A DNA stretch of 64,000 nucleotides from Cyanophora paradoxa (GCA_004431415.1 QPMI01000590.1:83306-147305), one strand, 5' to 3'; positions 46,080-57,597 are shown, numbered from the stretch's first letter. Translations and numbers: made by a program. Notes: generated from the letters alone by a model not told the origin.

Positions 46080-47010
46080 TCCTGACTTGGATTTGAGTTT
46101 GGCCCTCGCTGCGATCATGCTCGCGAAAGAATTCCCACTCGACGGCGCAGAGGCTGCCAGGCTGGGCCCGACCTCTGTGTCGGGGGCGGCGGCGGAGCCG
46201 GAATCGAGATCCTGAATGCATTCCTGCGGCAAACGTCGACGGGAGGCGGAGTTGTGATGCAATGATTGCGAGACCGAAATCGAGGGGGGTATGGATGCGT
46301 GCCTCAAACGGGAGACGAACGTTGGCAATACCCCCATCGTGTCGCTGATCGGGGCGCGGTCGTCCTGGAGTCGTCGTGTCGCTGATCGGGGCGCGGTCGT
46401 CCTGGAGTCGAAGGCGTTGGTGGTGAGGTGAGAGAAGGGCCGGGACCGGCGCGCCCAGGCGCGTGCGGCCGGGCAGCTGCGACCGCGCGCGAGCAGACAC
46501 GCGTACGTGCACCTCGCCGAGGTAGCGGGCGACGCCGGCGAGGTGCTCCCGCAAGGCCCGCAGCTCGCCCGCCGCCTCCTCCATCAGATCTTCCGCGGAG
46601 GGCACGAACCCCGGCGCCCCCTGAGTCCCCCCAGCGCCGAAGCGCCCCGGCACGCAGTGGACACGGCGCAGACCGACAGCTGCTGCCGGAAGCTGCCCGC
46701 GAGGCCTGCGAAGAAGCACGCCAAGTCAAGAGTCAGGACCAGAACCTGAAGTGAAGTGCCCTCGAGCGGCCGGGCGCGGGTTCGATTCGAAGGTCGCACC
46801 GGCGACATCCCAGGACATGCTCTGCGCGTCCGCGTCCGCCCCGCAGGCCGCCGCCTCCTCCCGGAGCTCCTTCAGGCTCTTCGAGTTTGCGCGAGTCGGC
46901 GGCGACGCCGGCGGTCAGTCTTAGGCGCCGGGGGCTCGCATATGACCTTTTTCATGAGCTGCTCCCGTTCTAAGAGAGCGTTCACCGGGACTGCGCGCGC
47001 AGCCGCGTCC
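46080..47010 (-). CDS. Possible host gene fragment, helical protein (tentative)
   Basis: Coding-like pieces on the minus strand are separated by plausible introns: NALLEREQLMKK (about 47000-46950), then after a GT-AG intron SLKELREEAAACGADADAQS (about 46875-46815), then FVPSAEDLMEEAAGELRAL with LAGVARYLGE (about 46610-46510), and a C-terminal piece ending KSKSGESLDGSG (about 46070). All are helical and partly coiled-coil-like. I do not recognise the family and cannot place the start. Intron structure like its neighbours supports a host gene. Confidence 0.3.
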
Positions 47011-47023
47011 GGGCTTAAATGAA

Positions 47024-47330
47024 TTGGCGCCGGGGGGGCGCGGGGGAAGGAGAAGGAAGGGGGTGGGGAGGGGGCGGGGGGGTGGGGGGGGGGGGGGGGG
47101 GGGCAGCGGAGCGGGAGGGGTGAGGGGCGGTGAGGGGGTGGGGGGAGGGGGCGATGAGGGGGGTGGCGGGCGGAGTGGGCGAGGGGAGAGGGGTGGCGGC
47201 GGTCGATGGGGGGGGGGGAGGGGGGAGGGGGGGAGGGGGCTGGGGGGGAGAGAGCTCGAGGGGGGGAAGGGGAACGGGGGGAGGGCGGGGGAGGGGGGAG
47301 GGGGCACGTGCAGACGGCGAGGCTGGGGAG
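47024..47330 (+). repeat. G-rich purine strand with long G runs
   Basis: About 300 bp made almost only of G with A and a few T/C, including an uninterrupted run of about 20 G near 47084-47103. It could form G-quadruplexes. Open frames on both strands here are compositional. Confidence 0.7.
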
Positions 47331-49058
47331 CTCGAGCTCCGGATCCTCCCGCACTGCGGCACTGCGGCGACGGGCGGCTCTTACAGAGTCGCTGGCACGC
47401 TGCAGCTGCCGTCGCAGAAGCTGAAGCTGTGACACAGCTGAAGTCTGGGCGGCTCTGGCCCGCAGTACTAGTGCGTTCAGTGCGCTGCGCCGTGCAGCCT
47501 GCGCATGCACGCGCACATGCGGCCAGCTTAAGAGCCGGCCTCCGGCCACGCTGAGGCCTCACTGCCGCCTTAGGGCCTGGGCCACGAACCACGGCTCAGG
47601 ACCCCAGAGTCAGACCTACGGGGCTCGAGCTCGGGACTTCGATCTCAGAGTCTGGGCCAGGAGTCAGGGGAGCGGACAGAGCTCGAGAGCAGGCTGCAGC
47701 TGGGCCGGCCGTGTATATATACGTACGTATACGTGCGCATTCGCGTGCACGTGGCGCCGCAGTGCTGGACTCCCCGGACTGCCCGGCCGCCCGGCCGCCG
47801 CCCAGGTCGCTAGCGCTCCGCCATCCGCTCCGATCCCCCCCGGGCCCGGGCCCGGGCCCGCCTGCCCCCACTCCCGCCCCCCCTCCCCCCCACCCCCGCC
47901 CCTCCTCCCCTCCCCCTCCCTTCGAGAATTCCATCACCACCCTCCTCTACCCCGATCGCGATTGCGAGCAAACCTTTAGGGCTCATCGGTCGTGGAGCAA
48001 AAAGTCGTGTACAAGTACCTGAGTGATGATCATGAGTGACGTCGACACCAGAGCGAATTCGAAATTCGTTCTTAAAGCTTCACCAGCTGCAGCCGAAATT
48101 AAAATGATTATAATTAGAAGAGAGACTGAGAAATCGTTCTTCACAAACTGCAGCCAGCTGCAGCTGCAGCAGAACTTTCGAAGTTCGTAGAGCTTAATTA
48201 GAAGCTTTATCGCCCCGGCCCGCCCGAGGCCAGCTTCTATATTAATTAATTAGGTTCCGAGGGCCCCGCCCCCCCCCCCCCCCCCTCCCCCCGCCCCCGC
48301 CCCCCCCCCCCCCTCCCCCCCCGCCCCAACATACACACACGCGCACACACCACTTCCTCCTCCAAGGCTCCTGGCCTGGCCTCCAAGGCTTCCCGATCGC
48401 GAGTCCCGGGACTCCCGGCCCAGGCGGACCTCCCCGGGCCCGGCTCCCGGGGTGTGGTTCCACGGCTTCACCCCAGACGTGCGAGACGCGGCGGTATATA
48501 CGTATGTGTGTTTTGGGGCTGCTCGACATGTACAGTTCTAGATCTAGATCTCCACCGAAGCTCGAGCGCCTCTAGCCTCTAGTAGACCTGGTCTTGAGCA
48601 CCTCGAAGATCGCTATCAGGGTCGCGGCACCCCAGTATAGAGCGAGCTGTGCAAGTCTATTACAAGATCGGTTAATTAATGGTTCTGTCTGTTTCATCGA
48701 AGGTTGACTGATCGCATGAAGCGTTAGCATGCATCCCGCATGCGCGAAAAATCGCTCGATAGCTAGCTAGCTACGTAGAGCCCGTCTCAGCAAGAAACTC
48801 GAAGTAGGAAAATCTACATCTAGAGCTACAAAATAGTCTAAAATCTACACACCACTCAGCTGCATCGTTTCATTGCAAAGCTCCAGCTAAATAAAAGCTG
48901 GCCTGCAACAGGCTGCAGGCCAAGGCCTACAGCTAGGCCTAGGCTGCAACGAACGTCAGTGTATTTTAGAGAATGGGCCTTGTTCTGGCCCCCAAGAAGA
49001 AAGTCCGCCATGTACTGTGAAGTACAGCGGCGCCGGCAGAGCCCGCGCGTCAGGCTGC
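47331..49058. other. Intergenic region with C homopolymers
   Basis: 48262-48326 is almost pure C with few breaks. Around it are TA-rich and palindrome-rich stretches (CTAGCTAGCTAG near 48760, AGGCCTAGGC near 48925). No gene supported. Confidence 0.4.
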
Positions 49059-50806
49059 TCAGGCGAGGGTGACCGAGCCGAGGTCGAGCCAGGCACCGGA
49101 CTGCTCCGCGTTGGCAAAGCGGAAGGGGAGGCCGGCCGGCAGCGGGTTCGCCACCCGCATCGAGACGGTGTACCGCCCGCGAGGCACTCCGACCGTCGAC
49201 CGGACCGTCGTGTACGCGAAGGGCTTCTGTCGCCGATTAAAAAATTCGACGAAACGTGAAGAAATGTTGTCGGGGCGCACCTGGCCGGGGAGCGCAGCGC
49301 GGATGTCCCAGTTGGTGGTCCACTGAGAGGCAACCTTGCCGTCCGCGCCCCGGAGGGCGACCTGCCTTGGCGATAAGGAAAGCGCGAAACTTTCCATGAG
49401 CTACATTGGCGGGGCCGCGCGCCTGGACGGGCCACTTGTAGTAGAAGGGGGCGACGCCGCGGTTCTCGATGTGGACGGTCAGGCGGAGCGTGCTCGTGGC
49501 CGTCGGCGCGAAGATCGCCTGCAAAAAAGGGGCGTTCAGAGCTCGAGGCGGGTTCGAAGGCCAAGAATAACAGCAAGCGCGGGCCTGGGGCACGTGGAGC
49601 TCGTAGCCCATCGCGCGACTCGCGGTGTTGATGCGGCTCTTCTGCTCGCAATTTTGATATTGACGTAGAAATTGTCAGCTCCAGCTGACGGGCGCGAAAA
49701 ATGCAGACATAGAGCGCGCCTGGTCGCCGGACCAGATGGCGTTGAATCCCTTTGCGAAAATCATCCACGAGGCGTGCGTCGTGCGGATGCACCTGCTCGA
49801 AGTGAGAACGACGGCGCAGTACGTATACACTGAATTCGGTAATTATGTATAAGGCTTTAGAGCATGCGCATGCGCACTCAGAGAGCGTGGCCCCGCTGCC
49901 GGGGTCCGCGGCGGGCGTCCGGTCCCACATGCTCTTCGCGATGTCGGGATAAATCTGCCGAGACGAAAGATCAGAGGAGCGCGGAGAAGCGCCGAGCAGT
50001 GCGCATCGCTCGCCTCTCCGCCGATCATCTGGGTCTTCCACACGTTGACGGCTCCGGCCTGAAGCGCGAAAACGATATTTTAAAAAGCGCAAGTGACGGC
50101 GACACCGACAAGCACGCGCGCGCACATTGCCGAGCCGAGTCATGAAGGACCAACCCGGGGCGCTCTTTACGAGGGTGCTGTAAACTGCGCATGCGCGAGA
50201 AAAGGGCAATGAAGAAGAATTTGGGAAATTGTAGGTAGAGCTATGATTCGCATTTAGTGAATTCAATTTGCACACCGAAGGAATCGTCGTGGAAGCCGAT
50301 CGGAGAGCCGGCTGGCACCTCGTCCGGATTGCGAGCGACAATCTTCGTCTGCGTGAACGCCCTGACGAAGGCGCTCGAGATGCGGTTCTTGAGCGTTTGC
50401 GGCGGCGCAAGCTTGTTCGACGGATACTGCGGCGATTCGATTTCAGAACAGCGTACGCGTGATGCGAATAGCAGCAAGCTCGAGGAAGCTCGCGATCGCG
50501 GACCGTGTGCCACTCGCCCCAGTAGCCGATGAGGCCCATCATGATGGAGCCGATGCGGGCGTCGCCGTCGTACTTGGCTCCGAGAGCGGCGATGAAAGTC
50601 TCGAGAGCAGAGCCGAGGATAGGGTTGTTGTAGTCGGGGCTGCGGCTCGGGCCGTTGCCGTAGTCGGAGTACGCAGTCGCCTTCAGCCCGGAGCTGAGCA
50701 GGAACTGCGCAGATGGTTAGCGAAAGACCGCTTTTGCTTTGGATTGCAATTGTAATTGGTGCGAAATTGTACCTTCGGGATGGCAGAGGGCAGGGTGGGA
50801 TAGTCC
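49059..50806 (-). pseudogene. DUF4874/DUF4832-type paralogue 2, 5' exons cut off by the AT-rich element
   Basis: It is collinear with paralogue 1 from the exon starting DYPTLPSAIPK (50773-50806) to the stop at 49059-49061. It shows GLIGYWGEWHT, FHDDSFV, a GC-donor intron ending the exon with IGGE, IYPDIAKSMWD, ASWMIFAKGF and the C-terminal NPLPAGLPFRFANAEQSG. The exons for the signal peptide and first barrel part are absent: right of the 3' splice site (50807-50813) only 5 more bases precede the inverted repeat of the inserted element. The missing exons may continue beyond the element, outside the window. The visible exons show no break, so the interruption may be recent. Confidence 0.75.
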
Positions 50807-50818
50807 CTGCGAGTAGGA

Positions 50819-51101
50819 ACACATAGTAAAATGCGGAGTTTTAACCCTCGGCTTATCTTAATTGATTTTGTTGATATATGTCGTATATTCTATTTCAATC
50901 AATCGTTAATCTGTGTATATCTTATCGAATATTCATTTATTTCGTTTATTTTGTATTCTTTTCGATATTTTATCGTAAATTTCTCTTATTTTCCGATTAG
51001 TCTTACTGAGTCTATCGATAATCTGTATATATTTCCGAATAATATAACTGAATCTCAATTAGATCTTGCCTCTGGTTAAAACTCCGCATTTTACTATGTG
51101 T
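50819..51101. repeat. 283-bp unit bounded by a perfect 28-bp inverted repeat
   Basis: 50819-50846 and 51074-51101 are exact reverse complements (ACACATAGTAAAATGCGGAG on the left). The interior is AT-rich and non-coding. It lies exactly at the host/element boundary and could be the element's own terminal structure or a small inverted-repeat transposon inserted there. No target duplication is visible around the unit. Confidence 0.8.
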
Positions 51102-51353
51102 GATTGGTCTGTTTGTTAATTGATTTAATCGATATTATATTCATGTACTTTCTCGATTAAATTTAATTAAATTTAATTCATTTAATCGGAAATATATCGC
51201 TAAACTCGATTAAGATCCATAAATGATTCATTTGTTAAATAAAACAAATCGATCTCTTATTGAATCCAATCGTAATTATACATGAAACTTATATGTTTTT
51301 ATCATGTTTTAATGATTCTAAGGGGGGACCCTTAGGATTTTTGAAATAATTGG

Positions 51354-51446
51354 GTGTGACAGGTGTGACAGGTCTATCCCAAACTTTTGATAGTTCATTT
51401 TTATGTTATAGAAAAGTTTGGGATAGACCTGTCACACCTGTCACAC
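51354..51446. repeat. Hairpin with 35-bp arms of TGTGACAGG iterons
   Basis: The arms 51354-51388 and 51412-51446 are perfect reverse complements. Each arm has two tandem TGTGACAGG units followed by TCTATCCCAAACTTTT. The loop is 23 nt. Confidence 0.8.
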
Positions 51447-51645
51447 ATACCATATTCAGTAAGGACCTCATATATTGTTAAAATCTCAGTGTTAGTTGGT
51501 GTAGTTGATTCACAAAATGCATCCTGTCACACCTGTCACACAAACCATATTTAGTAAGGATCTCTTTTATAATGAAAAACTCAGTAACAATAAGTAAGAA
51601 GTTTATCTATGTAATTCTACTTGAATAAACAAATGAAATAATCGA

Positions 51646-51737
51646 GTGTGACAGGTGTGACAGGTCCATCCCAAACTTTGAGAGTTCATTTTTATGCTAT
51701 AGAAAAGTTTGGGATAGACCTGTCACACCTGTCACAC
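51646..51737. repeat. Second TGTGACAGG hairpin
   Basis: Near-copy of the hairpin at 51354-51446 with few differences in the left arm and loop (for example TCCATCCC instead of TCTATCCC). A half site with the same iterons lies at about 51525-51542. Confidence 0.75.
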
Positions 51738-52579
51738 AAACCATATTCAGTAAGGACCTCATATATTGGTAAAATCTCAGTGTTAGTTGGTGTAGTTGAT
51801 TCAAAAAATGCATTTATACTCTGATTCATTGTTATTTCCTGTGAAATTTGAGTCAACTCAACCCACTTAGTCAACCCTCCCATTGAATTCGTAACAAAAT
51901 CCATATACTTTTACTACTTTTACGATTAATATGAGTCAACCTTGAGTCCACTTTAATTATAATAGGGGGAATCAAGGGGAGATGCTTACTAAATGCAGTG
52001 TTAGATTGATGGGATCATAGATGGGATCACAGTTATCGAAGCAATATAATATAGTTGAATATTCGATATCATAAGTTGATCGAAACGATAAGTATATGGT
52101 TATAAATCGCGATTTTTGAGTTATAATCGAATTTAATCGAATTAATTTTGAATTTCAAAACTCGCTTTAATCGTAATAGCGATCTATACACATTGAGATT
52201 CGTATATGTGATTGCAAGTTATTGTTATGTATGATATATGGGATTATATTCGACCGTCAGTGCATCGATTTGATAACTTCCTAGTGATCTATATTAAAAA
52301 CTCACGTTTAATGGATTTTAATCGAATTTAAAATCGAAATTCAAAATCGGTTTCATCGCGATTTGGAGTTACAGTTAGTGAAATTCCGATATGGCTCATA
52401 AGCGCTGTGACCGCCTTGAAATGCTCGATTTTATGACGTTTTAAGCGCATCGATTTGATAAGTTGGTGTTGAGATATCGTAGCAAACGTTAATATTGATT
52501 TTCTAGACGGGTACAGCATTAATCTAGAAAAAACCGCGTTTTTTTTTTACTTTTCAAGTTTCACGGCGAACGAAGTAAA

Positions 52580-52652
52580 GGTTCCCGAGCGGATTTGAAC
52601 CGCGTAGTTTTGAGTCAGAAATCAAGCGCTCTATTCTCTGAGCCAAAAACGG
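52580..52652 (-). other. tRNA-like sequence, probably degenerate
   Basis: Read on the minus strand it has a D-arm-like GCTCAGAGAATAGAGC and a T-arm-like GCGGTTCAAATCCGC at roughly tRNA spacing. The anticodon stem, however, pairs only as TTGA/TCAA around an 8-base loop, and the acceptor strands do not pair. Perhaps a tRNA-derived relic. Confidence 0.3.
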
Positions 52653-52878
52653 CTTACCACCAAGTCGACTCCTGGGCTAGTGTTTCACCAAGTCTACTAT
52701 GGCAAGTGACTTTTGCATCTTCAAACTGTTATATCTCATCACCAGATCATCAAAACGCAACGTTCTGCATATCGCTGTGAAGCGCTTGAGAAGATCTACA
52801 AGACTATGTGTATATCATGTGCATATATGTATATCAGTCATACATATATTTGGAAAAAACGAGTTTTTGCCTAGCAAA

Positions 52879-54264
52879 CTAGCTAGTTTTGGTCCTTTCT
52901 CTTAGTGTTCTCTGAGGTTTAGGGGCTGTATATGACTCCTTAGTAGTCTGAAAGTCATTATACCATCTCTGGCTATTAACCTCAGAAAGTTTCTGTGTCC
53001 CTGCTATAGTGAGCTTTTTGAGTTCCCTGTTAACTTTCCCAGCCTTCTCCTTTCTAGCCTCTATCAAAGGCTTATCTGGGACTTCATTAGAAGCTTCTAT
53101 GCCCTCTCTTCTTATAGCAGCATCAACCCTAGCTTCTTCTTTAGCTTGCTCCAAGGCATCCACTGTAGGTGTTTCCAGATACTCAACTGCATTCACAGGC
53201 AACAGCTCATGGAAAGCAAACCTGTTATCTATGATCTCTCCAGTGGGACTCCTTAGCTTAAACTTAAAGCCTTCCCTACTATCAACAGTGTAAACCATCC
53301 TAGACCAATTGTTACCCTGTTTAGCAAAGGGATTTTTCTCAACTTTCACTCTAACAAACATGCCAGGCTGCATGGTATCAAGATAAGCTATTGATTTCTT
53401 GAATCTTTCATCTTCTAATCCCACTATATACCTGTAATGCTCCTCTGTAGTTTCGCCTGGCTTCATCTTAGTAGCTGAGTGAACTGTATTATTGTAATTA
53501 TACTCAATATCACCTAACACATCAAAGAATCTAGCTGTATTATTGGCTATGCAGTAGTTTGTGATCAGTCTCTTAATCTGCTTGTTAAAGGCTTCAATTC
53601 GACCTTGGCTTCTATGGTCTGCAGTTCCACTCACTTGGTGTTCTATGTATTTACTAGATAAATACTCCTGGAATATTCGATTTTGGAATTCACTCCCAGC
53701 ATCTGATTGAACTTTTACTATGGGTCTTGCCACTCTCATTTCAAGCTGCTTAAATGCAGCCAATGTAGTGAGAGCTGATTTATCTCTTATAGGTATAATA
53801 TACCCAGTTCTTAGTGTTGATTCCATTGCAGTCATAAAGGTATCATAGCCATTGTTTTGTTTCTTATAAGCTGGGAAAAAGAGCAAATCAATCACATAGG
53901 TATCAAGTGGTTGCCTAATTGGGACCATGGGATCTCTCTTCCTAGATATAGCAGGTGCATTGATCTGAACAACTTCTTGTTTTTTATAGAACTCTTGCAA
54001 CTGCTTATAGGATTCATCAGGTAACTCAGCCCTCATAGCTTGAAGCCCTTTGTAACCAGTTCTCACATCATAGAATCTCTTTGCAATCTTGCTGGTTTCT
54101 TTCACTGCAATGGCAACTGGGATCTCTACTGGGACAAGCTCTTTCATCTCTGACTTTTTAACAATTCGAGATTCCCCCTTTTCTTCCTTTGGAACTGTGA
54201 TGGGCAGTAGGTTACCTTGCAGTTGCTCAGTGGTTCTCCTAACTATTCTTCCAGTTGCTGGCAT
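52879..54264 (-). CDS. Retrovirus/polinton-type (rve) integrase
   Basis: An intact 461-residue frame, ATG at 54264. The catalytic DDE triad is complete: Asp126 in DTYVIDLLFF, Asp188 in VQSDAGSEF and Glu224 in GRIEAFNKQI, with exactly 35 residues between the second Asp and the Glu. The C-terminal third has a stretch (GMFVRVKVEKNPFAKQG ... WSRMVYTVDSREGFKFKL) resembling the small beta-barrel DNA-binding domain of these integrases, then a charged tail. The start is 3 bp after the polymerase stop, so the two are probably co-transcribed. Role: insertion of the element into host DNA. It is one of the few element genes with no frameshift. Confidence 0.92.
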   Translation of the reverse strand: MPATGRIVRRTTEQLQGNLLPITVPKEEKGESRIVKKSEMKELVPVEIPVAIAVKETSKIAKRFYDVRTGYKGLQAMRAELPDESYKQLQEFYKKQEVVQINAPAISRKRDPMVPIRQPLDTYVIDLLFFPAYKKQNNGYDTFMTAMESTLRTGYIIPIRDKSALTTLAAFKQLEMRVARPIVKVQSDAGSEFQNRIFQEYLSSKYIEHQVSGTADHRSQGRIEAFNKQIKRLITNYCIANNTARFFDVLGDIEYNYNNTVHSATKMKPGETTEEHYRYIVGLEDERFKKSIAYLDTMQPGMFVRVKVEKNPFAKQGNNWSRMVYTVDSREGFKFKLRSPTGEIIDNRFAFHELLPVNAVEYLETPTVDALEQAKEEARVDAAIRREGIEASNEVPDKPLIEARKEKAGKVNRELKKLTIAGTQKLSEVNSQRWYNDFQTTKESYTAPKPQRTLRERTKTS

Positions 54265-54267
54265 CTC

Positions 54268-57200
54268 TTAATTAAAAGGAACAGAATTAATACCATCTGG
54301 TAAGATGTATCTCTTTGCATCAAAGCAATTTAGGGCAACCCTTCTACTCACAGTATCTATTATTGTGTGATCTGCCCTTCTCTTCTGCTTTGCAGTCACA
54401 GTCTTGCTGATACCTGCAAATAAACACTGCTTAAAATCATTAAATTGGAGTTCCTCAGTGGAAGTCCCAGAGAGCTTACTTCTCTCAATCTCAGCAGTTC
54501 TGAAACTGTAAACCTTGGCTCTCAGACCCACATACTCCAATATAGCAGAACCTGGCATCTCATTTTTGTATTTACCTGGGGTCATTCTGGAATCACCTCC
54601 AAGGTCTAATGCATAGGATATATTCTCTATATCTTTTTGTAAGGTCTTAGATTCAATATATAGACAGAAGGAGTCAGTATCATGGAACAGTAATTTGGCT
54701 TTGGACCATTGGGACCTTATAGTATCATAGAAGAACTGGTAATTATGCAGTTTGGCTGCATCCAAAACATAAGCCCCAATTGCAACAGGCTTATCTAGTT
54801 TCACATGCTTTGTGTAAAACTCAAAGGCAACTGCCTTTTCGTTTATGGGGCTTGTTGATTTCACCAATGGAGAGGCTGCATATTTCATAAACAGTTTCTC
54901 ACTGTTTGCAATCTTAACCACAGATCTACCTCTGCAAGATTCAATGCATTTCCCATAGATTGAGTTATTCATGAGCTTATAGAAATCAGCCTCGAATTTA
55001 TTCACTGCTTTCCTTCTCATCTCAGTATTCAGCTCAATATAGGGTTTCATTACAGGAGCCACAGTAAATGATAGGACCCTGTGAACCTTCTTTAATTTCA
55101 CCCCTTTGTCCAACAGATACTGTAGGAGAGGCTCAGAAATCACATAGTTTGTCACAGAACCAAAGGTTGCAGTTAGCTTAGGGGTCTTATCAAGCTCTTC
55201 TCCTGAAAGATCTAATAGGCTCTTTTGATATTGTGATAATTCGGCATATTCTACTATTTTCTTGTTAATAATTAGGGGAAATCACTGTGATCTAGAAACA
55301 GCCTAATTGGGTAATCCAGATCAACTTCTAGGAAACTGGATCTGTTATCTTGTGGGTTGAATTCGGTCTCCCATCTAAAATCACCAACTGGGATTGGCTG
55401 ACTCAAACAGTAGCCATACAAGTTGTTAGCATCAAACAGCATTATATGGGAGTTCTCACCATCTGCCTCAGCATACCTACAGGGCATTGTTGCAAAGCCA
55501 CCCCTGATTCCCCTCTCAACAAATTCGTATTGCTCTACATCACTGATGAGTTCTATTTTTGCCTTGGTGGTCCTAAGCATAGCATCCCAAGATAGCCCAG
55601 GTGCAGATACATAATGAACTGGGTCAAGTCCATATACTGAGTGTGAAAGCCTTCTGAAGGCTTGGAATTTGTTCATTAACTCATCTACATCAGCAGCTCC
55701 AAAATCCATGAAATTACTTGCATCAATGAACTTGTAAAGACCCCATTGCAATGAAAGGTATTGATCAAAGTTTTTCGAAAGGATTTCGATTCGCTTTTTA
55801 TCTCCCAAACCTGCTATTTTTCTGAAAATGAATGACCCACAGTCATCCATTTGGTCAACAACCACTGCTACTTTGGTTTGCTTTGAGATTCTCCTATGGA
55901 GATTGCAGTTTCTGCAAGCAGGAGCAATGTACTGACCTGTGTGGTGATCATGATCTCTGCATTTAAAGTTCTCCTTAGTGAATCTCTCACTGCAAAGGTA
56001 ACAGTTTTTGGTAGCTCTGTAAATTGCTTTCTGCTCATCTGTGAGTTCATTCATAGGAATATTGGTGAACAGGAAATCGATTAGTTCTCTAGCTTTGGAC
56101 TCCAAGCATTCAAACAGACCTCCCATTGGATCCTGCCCCTCAAAACGAAAATCTTGAACATCTGCCCCAGTGACTACTCTGAGGTTGACTGCTGAGACTT
56201 CCCTCTTGGATTTCGATGCATCAATGGGGATGCTTCTATGTTCAATCTTGCAGTAGACCACAACAGGAAGCCATACAGTTTTCCTAAGGTTTTTGAGTCC
56301 AAACTCTATGGTGGTCTCAGGTTTTGGTGTGATTCCCTTTGAGAGTCTCCAATCAATGCATCTGTTTGAGTCCACATGAGCAGTGAGTTTAGCCTCAGAC
56401 CTAAATCGAGATAAGCATGTGTCACAGTAGTGTAACTTTTGATCCTTGGTTTTATCAAGGGCAACTCTGAGAAGTCTTGAGAGTGACATAATAGTAATAT
56501 AGTGACCATTCCCTTCATCATCATGAATGAGCATGAGATTGATCTTTTGCTTTCTGCCTGGGTTGCTGGATTGATGCAGGGGATAAATAACCTCTCCATC
56601 GATTCCAAATATATTAATGCTAATGCCTGCATTTTGAGCCTCGAATTTATCAATTATTTCAGCATCACAGGCAACAGGGAATGGGATATTGTCGAAATTG
56701 AGAGCCAAAGGATTGTATGTGGTTGGTGAGTATTTCCATTTGCGATATTGTGTAAGCTCACTTCTCTTGTGGGAATTTACATCTTTCCTATGGATCCATG
56801 CCAAAATGGCATTTTCAAAGCAAGAATCATCAATATTTCGAATATTCACTGTGGCTTTCTTAGCTGCAATTGATTCTGGTGTTTTAACATAGCAGCCACC
56901 AGTTGGGGCATAACTCATAATAGCAACTCTTAGCATTTCGATTCTTTCAAGTCGATAGCTGTCAACCACATTCATCTGCTCCTGACACATTTGGGCTGCT
57001 TTATTCAGCTCAGTTCGAATATTTCTCGATTTGGTTAATACAAAATAATCGCTGTAAATGTATTTCGATATCCAAACCTGCGGATTGCTGACTTTAACGA
57101 ACTTGCAGATAAACGACAAGCGAACCTTGATTGCCCTGAATTGATCCAGACTATCCCTTAAACGTTTTGGTAGAGAGGTTGCAATTCTATCTAAATATTC

Positions 57201-57512
57201 AATCACATCTACCACAACTTCCCTTCTGGCTCTGTATGTGAGCCAGCGATATAATTCATTCATGGCTGTTCCATCTTCTGCCTCTGGTTCTATTTGCCTC
57301 AGGCGATCGAGTTCATCAAGAGTCTCAACTTTGTCATAGAGGTTATTGGCTTTTCTGGTTAATTTTGCTAAAGTGGGTCTGCCCCTTGAAATAAATCCGA
57401 TTTCCCGGTCATATTCAGCCTCTGTGATTTCATGGGCTGCATACAGTGTTCCCAGTAATCCCATAAGTTCCCATTTCTTCTCTCTAATGAGTCTGTTGCT
57501 AATTCGGGGCAT
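54268..57512 (-). pseudogene. Protein-primed DNA polymerase B, split by one single-base frameshift
   Basis: Two frames, 55272-57512 and 54268-55155 (open upstream to the break), form one polymerase. The first has a conserved N-terminal domain (VNIRNIDDSCFENAILAWI), a C2H2-like finger (residues 363-385), an endonuclease VII-like Cys/His cluster (504-536; CYLCSERF...KCRDHDHHTG), the RGIRGG motif and polymerase motif A DANNLYG (694-700). The second has motif B KLMNNSIYGK and motif C FHDTDSF. The break is at the four-G run 55275-55278, where one base appears to be missing. Motifs A, B and C are otherwise intact, so this is either a very young mutation or a sequence error. Role: replication of the linear genome from a terminal protein. 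Confidence 0.88.
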
Positions 57513-57597
57513 AGTTCCTAACTTGTTCCTACTAAAAGGGGAGGTTTAAATGGGGAATTCTGAACACAAAATTTGATGAAAACTACTTAAAGAAATA

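Larger units (their letters stand above)
51102..52878. other. Non-coding left region of the viral element
   Basis: About 1.8 kb, very AT-rich, without a credible gene. It contains two large hairpins, a repeat of CATATTCAGTAAGGACCTC (about 51451 and 51742) with the following ~70 bp, a CTAAGGG...CCCTTAG inverted motif at about 51318-51335, and a tRNA-like sequence at 52580-52652. Confidence 0.5.

Noticed and set aside
47024-47554. Frames of 115-225 codons on both strands in the G-rich tract
   Set aside because: Gly/Arg or Pro/Ser low-complexity translations of homopurine DNA; composition alone explains them.
50831-51079. 82-codon frame inside the 283-bp inverted-repeat unit
   Set aside because: AT-rich Phe/Ile/Ser/Tyr translation, no homology signal; likely chance.
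51692-51904. 70-codon minus-strand frame at the second hairpin
   Set aside because: Its C-terminus is encoded by the hairpin iterons; no domain.
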